A DNA stretch of 64,000 bases from Nocardioides furvisabuli (lineage in GTDB: Bacteria; Actinomycetota; Actinomycetes; Propionibacteriales; Nocardioidaceae), in NCBI RefSeq assembly GCF_021083185.1, contig NZ_JAIGQB010000011.1, positions 1 through 64,000 on the forward strand, in the 5' to 3' direction. Positions 26,535-33,946 of the stretch are shown here, piece by piece. Numbering within the stretch: position 1 is the stretch's first letter; each line of letters begins with the position of its first letter. The notes beneath the pieces were generated by a model, which worked only from the letters and a program-made list of their open reading frames with translations, searched no databases and was not told the origin of the DNA. A program made the translations under genes and the position numbers.

Positions 26535-26990
26535 GTGGACCTGTGCCGCGCAGGTGGCCACCGCGCGCATGGCAGTTGTGAGGGCAAGGTCGCCCGCGAG
26601 AATGGCTGCCGTGCTGCCGTAGGCCGTGGCGGCGGCCTCGTCGGCGCCGTCTGCGATGGCGTGGGCTCGGAAGGTTGCCGCTCACATTCAGGCGTCCGCG
26701 TCGGATCAGATCGCCGTCAATCACGTCATCGTGAATCACGAACGCCGTGTGCATGATCTCCAAGGCCGCGCCGATCTGTAGCGCCGCCGCGTTTAGTTCA
26801 CCGCCCAAGGCGTCATGCGTCGCTCGGAGCAGAGCGGGCCGAAAGCGCTTGCCGCCCTCAGTGGCGTGTGGAAGCGCTTTCCACAACGCTGATGGAGCGG
26901 GTCAACAATTGCCGCGCGTCTCCGCCCCTCGTCAATCAGCGTCTGTATCGCTTCGTCTGCGTGTGCGCTTATGACCAGTCCTAATAGCAT
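26535..26990 (-). pseudogene. truncated, twice-frameshifted prenyl diphosphate synthase
   Basis: Read on the minus strand in three successive frames, this matches the first part of the intact synthase at 24596: ADEAIQTLIDEGRRRAAIVD, then (frame change near 26885) ATEGGKRFRPALLRATHDAL and HTAFVIHDDVIDGDLIRRGR, then (frame change near 26683) YGSTAAILAGDLALTTAMRA. The match stops near 26535 just after RAVATC, so the C-terminal 60% with the second aspartate motif is missing. It is a paralogue rather than a recent copy, since many residues differ. Non-functional. Confidence 0.8.
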
Positions 26991-27233
26991 GCGCCATGAA
27001 GAGCGAGAACTATACAAGACAAGTGGCTAAATTTACGCAAGGCGTTGAAGGTTGAGGGAGAGAAGGTACCTTTTCGCCAGTGGCTGTATCTCAGTCCGGA
27101 GAGACGGCCGCACCGTTGTAGGCCGAGAGGTGGAGATGCGGACAGCCTTAAGGTCGGCCGCATGCGTAGCAGGGTTGCCTTGGCAGCCGCTGACACCGCG
27201 TCAGTGCGTCGGTTGGCGCTAGCCTGCGTGTTC

Positions 27234-28183
27234 ATGGGAGGTGCTCCAGCCAGGCTGCAGGTGCGCTTGGCTGCAGACCCAGCCAGCGTTGCGGGAGCGC
27301 GCCGCTTCGTCGTCGACGGACTCAGCGCGTGAAACGAAGGACGTTTTGTCGATGACGCAGCACTCGTAGTGAGCGAACTCGCGACCAACGCCGCACTGCA
27401 CGCCGGGGCAAAGTTCATGTACGTGACGCTCGAGCGGGGAAGATCCGGTGTAACGCTGTCCGTCGAGGACGACGGTCCGCTGGATGCTGACGTCGTAACT
27501 GCACGGACACGCACGCGCGGACGACGATGCCGTCGCTTGGAATGAACTAGACGCGACCGGTCGCGGTCTAGCGATCGTGGGAATGGTGGCCGACCGTTGG
27601 GGCGTCGACGGAACCGAGCGCGGCAAGCAGGTGTGGGCGGAACTGAGCGGCCGCGATGACGTCGCCACGTCACCACCCGCCCGGCTGCGCAACTTGCAGA
27701 CCGCGAGCCGTCCTTCGCACGAGGACCTTCCGCCCGGCTGGGTGATGGTCCGACTCGCACAGTGTCCAGTGGAGCTGATCCTCCAGCAGGACCGCCACCT
27801 CGACGAGCTCGTGCGGGAGCTCCAGCTGTTGTCAGTTGATCGAGGCAGCCCCCACTCAGCCGCGCTTGCCGACGAAATCCGCGGCCTCCTGGTCTCGCCC
27901 ACGCACGCCCGCCTGACGGGGCGCAGGGCGGCCGAGCTTGCGCGCGACGAGGACAAGGAGGTGGTGGACGTGGACATGGCCATGCCTCGCGAGTTCAGCT
28001 CTGTTGTCGAGCAACTGCAGATCGTCATCGCGCGAGCTGACCAACTGTGCAGACGGCCTGCTCCTGACGCTCGCGTCGCCGCCGGACGTTCGGGAACTGC
28101 GCGCGTGGATGACCCACGAGATCGTCGGTCAGGCGACACATGGAGCAACCGCAACGCCATGGGCGGAGTGGCGCAGCGTCTGA
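27234..28183 (+). pseudogene. anti-sigma-type ATP-binding protein (HATPase_c), broken by a stop and two frameshifts
   Basis: The frame from about 27234 reads LQVRLAADPASVAGARRFVV and reaches an in-frame TGA at 27330-27332, where the family normally has Trp (SAW). It continues with DDAALVVSELATNAALHAGA and SVEDDGP, the N and G1 boxes of the RsbW/SpoIIAB-type Bergerat fold. A frame change near 27510 gives ATGRGLAIVGMVADRWGVD (G2 box). A C-terminal helical region follows, and a second frame change near 28050 leads to LLLTLASPPDVRELRAWMTH and ATPW. The ancestral protein would be about 310 residues, of the actinobacterial type that binds regulators. No working product is expected. Confidence 0.8.
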
Positions 28184-28194
28184 AGCTTGCACTC

Positions 28195-28515
28195 AAGCCA
28201 TCCCACTCGGAAAGTAACCGGGGTCGCACTCCCGGGCCGGCGAAGGTCTGCAAGAGCCGCGAGACGTCGGGTGTGGAGCGGTCCTTCTCTATGTAGTGCT
28301 CCTGGGTGATCGAGGCCGAGAAGTGTCCGAGGACGCGTGCCGCGGTGTCGGAGGTCGACCAGCCGGTCGATCACCGTCGCCACGGTCTTGCGAGAGGTGT
28401 GCGGCGTCACCCAGTCGAGACCGGCGTCTGCGCGGATCGCGCGCCACCGGCGCTCGAAGGCGCCCGCCTCGGTGTTGAGCCGGAACGTTCGATCGAGTAC
28501 CTCAGGCGGGTGTCA
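28195..28515 (-). pseudogene. C-terminal remnant of a tyrosine recombinase (phage-type integrase)
   Basis: The minus strand reads RTFRLNTEAGAFERRWRAIR, WVTPHTSRKTVATVIDRLVD, then after a frame change near 28350 DTAARVLGHFSASITQEHYI and EKDRSTPDVSRLLQTFAGPG. The HxxR box (HTSR), the LGH box with its histidine, and the terminal tyrosine in QEHY are all visible, so this is the catalytic half of an integrase. The N-terminal half is absent and the frame is broken. It sits about 60 bp from repeat copy 2, which may be its old attachment site. Confidence 0.8.
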
Positions 28516-28639
28516 TCAAAATGAAGCGCAAGGTGGTCGACACCACTGCGGAGATCGTCGAGACGCAGCAGCTGCCCGAGTCCGACGTCACGAAGCAGTG
28601 GGACCCGCCGCGAGTCGGCTAGGAGAGCACCGCAACCAT

Positions 28640-28690
28640 CCCGTATGAGGTCGCATTCGGTGCCGGACAGTCCCCGTGGCTGTAGGCACC
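28640..28690 (+). repeat. ~51-bp imperfect direct repeat, copy 2
   Basis: Partner of 25923-25977, same orientation. It lies next to the integrase remnant and 250 bp before the IS481-family element. Confidence 0.6.
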
Positions 28691-28932
28691 TCCTATATTG
28701 CCCTTCGATCGACAGGTCTGAGAGTGCCACCGGTGAAATCTCTGACCCCGGCATAACGGGCGTCAACCTCACCGGACTGCTCCCATCGGCTTGAAGCACC
28801 GCGCCCGCAAGGTCGGCTATAGCGCGGACACCAACCCACCATGTACGAATGCCCGGGCGAGGCCGTCGATACCTTGGGCTCTACGACTCGAGCCGGAGCG
28901 GCACGGCCGCCTCGCCGCGGAACTGCCCGCGC

Positions 28933-28938
28933 ACTAGT
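28933..28938. repeat. 6-bp target-site duplication of IS481-family element (left)
   Basis: ACTAGT directly abuts the left IS end (TGTACCCGG). The same six bases follow the right end at 30014-30019. IS481 is known to prefer NCTAGN targets and to duplicate them. Confidence 0.85.
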
Positions 28939-30013
28939 TGTACCCGGCCAGGACGTTGGTAGCGGCGAGCCTGGTTGAACGAGCGAGAACCCCCGGATGG
29001 GATGTGGCTTGTCTAAGGCCCACTCCAACCCGGAGGTTCTCGTGTCCCCCGGTAATGTCCGACTAACTGTCCACGGTCGACTGCTGATCGTTCAACGCCA
29101 CCAGGCCGGCATGGCCCAGGCCCACATCGCTGCCGCGATGGGTGTCTCGCGCAAGTGTGTGAAGAAGTGGATCGACCGGTTCGACCAAGAGGGGCCGGGC
29201 GGGCTGCGCGATCGTTCCTCGCGCCCCCACACGATGCCCACCAAGACCAGTGACGAGGTCGAACAGAAAGTCCTGGCTGCCCGCGCTGAGCACCGCGACG
29301 GTCCCGACGTCCTCGCGCCGAAGGTCGGGGTGCCCGCGCGGACCGTGTCGCGGATCCTGCGCCGCCACGACGTCCCGTACCTGCGTGAGTGCGACCCGAT
29401 GACCGGCGATGTCATCCGGTCCTCGAAACAGACCGCGGTCCGCTACGAGCGCGCGCGGCCTGGCGAGCTGGTCCACATGGACGTGAAGAAGCTCGGCAAG
29501 ATCCCCGACGGCGGCGGCTGGCGAGCCCACGGTCGGCAGAGTCGCAACCTCGACCGCAAGGTCAAGATCGGCTACGACTACGTCCACTCCCTCGTCGACG
29601 ACCACTCCCGACTGGCCTACAGCGAGATCCTGCCCGACGAGAAGGGCACCACGTGCGCAGCGTTCCTCGAACGCGCCATCGACTACTTCGCGGCCCATGG
29701 CATCACCCGGATCGAACGGCTGATGACTGACAACGCCTGGGCCTACCGCTACTCACTGCGCGAACTGTGTGCCGAGCACGGCATCGTCCAGAAGTTCATC
29801 CGACCCCACTGCCCATGGCAGAACGGCAAGGTCGAGAGACTCAACCGCACCCTGGCCACCGAGTGGGCCTACCGACAGGTCTTCCTCACCAACGACGACC
29901 GAGCAGCCGCCCTTGCGCCATGGCTCGAGCACTACAACACTGATCGCCGCCACAGCGCACTCGGAGGCAAGCCACCGATCAGCCGACTGCTACCAACCTG
30001 ATGGCCGGGTACA
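28939..30013 (+). mobile_element. complete IS481-family insertion sequence
   Basis: The 1075-bp element starts TGTACCCGGCCA and ends with its inverse TGGCCGGGTACA. The inverted repeats continue inward with interruptions (GTTGGTAGC on both sides). TG...CA ends, the 6-bp ACTAGT duplication on both flanks and a single intact transposase gene show a recent, precise insertion. It landed in the gene-poor DNA upstream of the terpene operon. Confidence 0.92.
29042..30001 (+). CDS. IS481-family transposase
   Basis: A 319-residue protein. GTG 29042 follows GGAGG at 29032-29036; an upstream in-frame ATG lies closer to the IS end and lacks this site. An N-terminal helix-turn-helix pair is seen: HQAGMAQAHIAAAMGVSRKC then VKKWIDRFDQEGPGGLRDRS. 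The rve/DDE core includes HMDVKKLGKIP, YDYVHSLVDDHSRLAYSEIL, MTDNAWAYRYSL and WQNGKVERLNRTLATEW, containing the catalytic acidic residues. It ends HSALGGKPPISRL, the standard close for the family. All parts look intact, so the element may be active. Confidence 0.95.
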   Translation: MSPGNVRLTVHGRLLIVQRHQAGMAQAHIAAAMGVSRKCVKKWIDRFDQEGPGGLRDRSSRPHTMPTKTSDEVEQKVLAARAEHRDGPDVLAPKVGVPARTVSRILRRHDVPYLRECDPMTGDVIRSSKQTAVRYERARPGELVHMDVKKLGKIPDGGGWRAHGRQSRNLDRKVKIGYDYVHSLVDDHSRLAYSEILPDEKGTTCAAFLERAIDYFAAHGITRIERLMTDNAWAYRYSLRELCAEHGIVQKFIRPHCPWQNGKVERLNRTLATEWAYRQVFLTNDDRAAALAPWLEHYNTDRRHSALGGKPPISRLLPT

Positions 30014-30019
30014 ACTAGT
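30014..30019. repeat. 6-bp target-site duplication of IS481-family element (right)
   Basis: ACTAGT, identical to 28933-28938. Confidence 0.85.
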
Positions 30020-30330
30020 CCGCGCTAGGGGATTCGTCGACGCAGACCCTCCACGCGCCGCGTGCAGCATGGACCAGGCGCGGGTCTGAAGCAGCCAGAT
30101 TGACACGTTCCGAAAGTCAGCCGCAGTGCGTGTGAGTCCCCGCCCCCTCACTCCCGTCGGTTCGCAGTGGGCATGAAGATCTGAGGTTGTGAACACGCGT
30201 TTTCTCAAACATCAGCAGTCTGAACTCGCTCGTTGACACGCATGGTGATCGCTACTAGCGTGCGTTCCCAACTACATGGTCGATAACTTACCCGCGGGAT
30301 GAGATCGGCGCAACGATTCCGGAGGCACCG
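30020..30330 (+). promoter_or_regulatory. upstream region and promoter of the terpene-type operon
   Basis: No gene is seen in these 310 bases. A promoter is visible: -35 TTGACA at 30233-30238, a 17-base spacer, and the TANNNT -10 box TAGCGT at 30256-30261. That would start a transcript near 30268, about 60 bases before the first candidate start codon at 30331. Confidence 0.55.
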
Positions 30331-30558
30331 GTGCGGCCGCTTCTGTTCGGGCCTGACGGCCAGACTTTGACATGGTGCCCGCCCGCCGCGGCGGACGTCG
30401 CTAATGGCGCGCCGCTAGATTCGTGCCTGCTGGGCAACCAGCGTCGGCGCCGACACCACCTGGCGCTGAGTGTTCGGGTGGCGGCGGCCCGGGAGTGGGC
30501 CGGGATCTTCCAGGCCTTCGCCGACCCGCCCGGTGCCGGCCGGGAGCCGCTGCGGTGA
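30331..30558 (+). CDS. small protein upstream of and coupled to atuA, unknown function
   Basis: A 75-codon frame starting at GTG 30331 behind a good GGAGG site (30321-30325). It ends with GTGA overlapping the atuA start by 4 bp, the coupling used throughout this operon. The sequence has FGPDGQTLTWCPPAA and an arginine/histidine-rich middle (NQRRRRHHLALSVRVAAARE). I recognise no family. It may be a real leader peptide or protein, the tail of a lost gene, or chance; the ribosome site and overlap favour translation. Confidence 0.45.
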   Translation: MRPLLFGPDGQTLTWCPPAAADVANGAPLDSCLLGNQRRRRHHLALSVRVAAAREWAGIFQAFADPPGAGREPLR

Positions 30559-32369
30559 GCACCCCGCTTCGGGTGGCTAACGTCTCCGGCTTTTACGGCG
30601 ATCGCACGTCGGCGATGCGCGAAATGCTCGACGGCGGGGATGTCGACGTCCTCACCGGTGATTACCTCGCCGAGCTCACCATGCTGATCCTCGGCCGCCA
30701 GCGTTCCACCGACCCGGCGGCGGGCTATGCCCGCTCTTTCCTGACCCAGCTGGAGGACTGCCTCGCTGACGCACTCAGCCGGGGGGTGCGGATCGTCAGC
30801 AATGCCGGCGGGCTCAACCCGCGGGGTCTGGCCGACGCGGTCGGTGAGCTCGGCGCTCGGCTGGGGGTCCCGGTGCGGGTCGCCACCGTCAGCGGCGACG
30901 ACCTGATGCCCCGGCTCGCCCAGCTGTGCTCCACCGGCCGCCTGCGGGTCGGCGAGCGGCCACCGGCGGACGGCGACCTGGTGGCGGTGAACGGCGAGTT
31001 CCTCGACGTCCTGACCGCCAACGCCTATCTCGGCTGTTGGGGTATCGTGCGGGCACTGGAGGCCGGTGCCGACGTCGTCGTCACCGGACGCGTCACCGAT
31101 GCCAGCCTCGTCGTCGGCCCGGCCGCCTGGCACCATCGCTGGAGCGCCGAGGACCTTGACGCGCTGGCCGGCGCTACGGTTGCCGGACACGTGCTCGAGT
31201 GCGGCACGCAGGCGACCGGCGGGAACTTCAGCTTCTTTACCGAGTTGCTCGATGCCGACCCGCGCTGCCTGGACCACATCGGTTTCCCGCTCGCCGAGAT
31301 CGCCGCGGACGGCACGGCGGTCATCACCAAGCACCCCGGCACCGGCGGAGCGGTGACCGTCGAGACGGTCACCGAGCAGCTGCTCTACGAACTCACCGGC
31401 GGCCGCTACGGCGGCCCCGACGTCGTCACCCGGTTCGACGGCCTGCGGTTGCGCCAGGTCGCGCGCGACCGCGTCGAGGTCACCGGGGCACGCGGCCTGC
31501 CGCCAGGAGAGTGGCTGAAGGTGGCGACGAACCGTCTCGGTGGCTTCCGCAACGCCATGACCCTGCCGCTGGCCGGGCTGGACGTCGACCGCAAGGCCGA
31601 TGTGCTGCGTCGACAACTGGCGCCCGTGCTGGCGGACGTGGCCGAGGCGGTGGTGACCCTGGCGCGCACGGATTCCCCAGACTCCGGGGCTGAGGAAGAG
31701 GCCAGCGCCGTGCTGCAGGTGACCGTGAAGGACCCGGACCGCAACAAGGTGGGCAAAGAGTTCACCGTGCCCGTGATCGAGTTCGCCCTGGCCACCGTCC
31801 CCGGCTTCTTCGCCGCAGGCGCCCCGCCCCGCCCGTCGGCTTACGGCGTCTACGCGCCGGCATGGGTGCGGGTCGATGACGTCTCTCACGTGGTCGGCCT
31901 GCCTGACGGCGGCACGGATAGGGTCCCTTCGACGCGGCCGCAGCCGGGTAGCACGCTGGAGGGTGCGGCGCCGGGGCCCGGGGAGCCGGCGGGCGACATC
32001 AGCGGCCCGGAGGCCGCCGGACCCACCCGCCGCGTCCCGCTGGGCCGCGTCGTCGGCGCCCGCAGTGGCGACAAGGGCGGTGCCGCGACCCTCGGCGTGT
32101 ACGCCCGCAGCGACGAGGGCTACGCCTGGCTGTCGAGTTTCCTCACCGCTGAGCGGCTGCGTGAGCTGCTGCCCGAGGCCTCCGGCCTGCCAGTTACCCG
32201 TGAACTGCTGCCCGGCTTCCGCGCGCTGATCTTCCAGCTGCCTGGCCTGCTCGGCGAGGGCGTGGCCGCCAGCACTCGATTCGATCCCCAGGCCAAGGCC
32301 GTGGGGGAGTGGCTGCGTTCTCGCTTGGTCGATGTCCCGATGTCTCTGCTACCGGAAGGAAGAACGTGA
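30555..32369 (+). CDS. atuA: AtuA-like protein of acyclic terpene utilisation (DUF1446)
   Basis: A 604-residue protein from GTG 30555. The AtuA domain covers about residues 5-455: VRIVSNAGGLNPRGLADAV near 76-94, VVTGRVTDASLVVGPAAWHH near 175-194 and ECGTQATGGNF near 215-225. A Pro/Gly-rich linker (about 460-490) leads to the small C-terminal AtuA-associated domain with VVGARSGDKGGAATLGVYAR near 500. In Pseudomonas atuA is the first gene of the citronellol/geraniol catabolic operon; its biochemical role is not settled. Here it overlaps the carboxylase beta gene by 4 bp, which supports a shared pathway. It is the main reason to read this operon as terpene-related instead of leucine-related. Confidence 0.9.
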   Translation: MSTPLRVANVSGFYGDRTSAMREMLDGGDVDVLTGDYLAELTMLILGRQRSTDPAAGYARSFLTQLEDCLADALSRGVRIVSNAGGLNPRGLADAVGELGARLGVPVRVATVSGDDLMPRLAQLCSTGRLRVGERPPADGDLVAVNGEFLDVLTANAYLGCWGIVRALEAGADVVVTGRVTDASLVVGPAAWHHRWSAEDLDALAGATVAGHVLECGTQATGGNFSFFTELLDADPRCLDHIGFPLAEIAADGTAVITKHPGTGGAVTVETVTEQLLYELTGGRYGGPDVVTRFDGLRLRQVARDRVEVTGARGLPPGEWLKVATNRLGGFRNAMTLPLAGLDVDRKADVLRRQLAPVLADVAEAVVTLARTDSPDSGAEEEASAVLQVTVKDPDRNKVGKEFTVPVIEFALATVPGFFAAGAPPRPSAYGVYAPAWVRVDDVSHVVGLPDGGTDRVPSTRPQPGSTLEGAAPGPGEPAGDISGPEAAGPTRRVPLGRVVGARSGDKGGAATLGVYARSDEGYAWLSSFLTAERLRELLPEASGLPVTRELLPGFRALIFQLPGLLGEGVAASTRFDPQAKAVGEWLRSRLVDVPMSLLPEGRT

Positions 32370-33946
32370 CCATCCTCGCCGACCGCGCCACGGAGAACCG
32401 TACCGCGCTCCTCGATCGCCTCGCCGAACTGGGCGAGCTGCGCGCACACGCCAACCTGGGGGGCGGCGAGAGCGCAGTGGCCCGCCACCGGGCCCGTGGC
32501 AAGCTCACCGTCCGCGAACGCATCGAGCTGCTGCTGGACCGGGACAGCCCGTTCCTCGAGCTGTCGCCGTACGCGGCGTGGGGCACCGACTTCCCCGTGG
32601 GGGCCAGCGTGGTGACCGGCATCGGAGTCGTCGAAGGCGTCGAGGTGATGATCTCGGCGAACGACGCGACGGTGCGAGGAGGGACGAGCAACCCCTACAC
32701 CTTCCGCAAGACCCAGCGCGCGCACGAGATCGCCGAGACCAATCGACTGCCGTTCATCAGCCTGGTCGAGTCCGGGGGCGCGGACCTGCCCACCCAGTCG
32801 GAGATCTTCATCCCCGGCGGGCGCGCGTTCCGCAACCTGACCCGACTGTCCTCGCAAGGCATTCCTACCGTCGCCCTGGTCTTCGGCAACAGCACCGCCG
32901 GCGGCGCCTACGTGCCCGGCATGAGCGACCACGTCGTGATGATCGACGGCCGCAGCAAGGTGTTCCTCGCCGGGCCGCCGCTGGTGAAGATGGCCACCGG
33001 GGAGGAGGCCGAGGACGAGTCCCTCGGCGGAGCGTCGATGCACGCCCGCACCTCCGGCAGTGCCGACCACCTGGCCGTCGACGAGCTCGACGCCATCCGG
33101 CTCGGGCGGCAGATCGTACGCAAACTCAACTGGCGCAAAGCCGGCCCCGGCCCGGCCCATCCGGCCGACCCCCCGCTGTTCGACCCGGAGGAGCTGCTCG
33201 ACCTCGCCCCTGCGGACCTGCGCCAGTCGCTGGACCCCCGCGACGTGTTGGCCCGGATCGTCGATGGCAGCCGCTTCGACGAGCACAAGCCGCTCTACGG
33301 CACGTCGCTGGTCACCGGGTGGGCTAGCATCCACGGCTATCCGATCGGCGTGCTGGCCAACGCCCGTGGCGTGTTGTTCCGGGAGGACGCGCAGAAGGCC
33401 GCGCAGTTCATCCAGCTGGCCAACCAGGTTGACACCCCGCTGCTGTTCCTGCAGAACACGACCGGCTACATGGTCGGCACCGAGTACGAGCAGAACGGCA
33501 TCATCAAGGCCGGCTCGCAGATGATCAACGCTGTCTCCAACAGCACGGTGCCGCACCTGACGATGAACATCGGCGCCTCGTACGGCGCCGGGAACTACGG
33601 CATGTGCGGGCGGTCCTACGATCCTCGTTTCCTGTTCGCCTGGCCCAATGCCAAGAGTGCGGTGATGGGGGCGGCGCAGCTGGCAGGAGTGCTCGATATC
33701 GTCGGAAGAGCCAGCGCGCAGGCCCGTGGCCGCGACTACGACGAGGAGGCCGCGGCTGCGATGCGGGCCGCAGTGGAGCAGCAGATCGAGGCCGAGTCGG
33801 TAGCGCTGTTCCTCTCCGGCCGGGTCTACGACGACGGGATCATCGACCCGCGCGACACCCGCACCGTTCTCGGGCTGGCTCTGTCGGTGATTCACAACGC
33901 ACCTGTCAGAGGGCTGCACGACGGATGGGGGGTGTTCCGCCTGTGA
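32366..33946 (+). CDS. acyl-CoA carboxylase carboxyltransferase (beta) subunit, geranyl-/methylcrotonyl-CoA type
   Basis: A 526-residue carboxyltransferase starting at GTG 32366 behind GGAAGGA. It has the two crotonase-like halves: ARGKLTVRERIELLLDRDSP near 48-67, FISLVESGGADLPTQSEIF near 130, GNSTAGGAYVPGMSDHVVMI near 172-191, and in the second half GASYGAGNYGMCGRSYDPRF near 405-424 and WPNAKSAVMGAAQLAGVL. These are hallmarks of beta subunits that carboxylate the gamma carbon of 3-methyl-enoyl-CoAs. With AtuA next door, geranyl-CoA is more likely than 3-methylcrotonyl-CoA, but sequence alone does not settle it. It pairs with the biotin-carrying subunit that follows with a 4-bp overlap. Confidence 0.88.
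   Translation: MTILADRATENRTALLDRLAELGELRAHANLGGGESAVARHRARGKLTVRERIELLLDRDSPFLELSPYAAWGTDFPVGASVVTGIGVVEGVEVMISANDATVRGGTSNPYTFRKTQRAHEIAETNRLPFISLVESGGADLPTQSEIFIPGGRAFRNLTRLSSQGIPTVALVFGNSTAGGAYVPGMSDHVVMIDGRSKVFLAGPPLVKMATGEEAEDESLGGASMHARTSGSADHLAVDELDAIRLGRQIVRKLNWRKAGPGPAHPADPPLFDPEELLDLAPADLRQSLDPRDVLARIVDGSRFDEHKPLYGTSLVTGWASIHGYPIGVLANARGVLFREDAQKAAQFIQLANQVDTPLLFLQNTTGYMVGTEYEQNGIIKAGSQMINAVSNSTVPHLTMNIGASYGAGNYGMCGRSYDPRFLFAWPNAKSAVMGAAQLAGVLDIVGRASAQARGRDYDEEAAAAMRAAVEQQIEAESVALFLSGRVYDDGIIDPRDTRTVLGLALSVIHNAPVRGLHDGWGVFRL

Noticed and set aside
28521..28622. A 33-codon plus-strand frame beginning MKRKVVDTTAEIVE
   Set aside because: It looks protein-like, but it has no recognisable family, no ribosome binding site, and lies in eroded DNA overlapping the edge of an integrase remnant. 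I do not list it as a gene.
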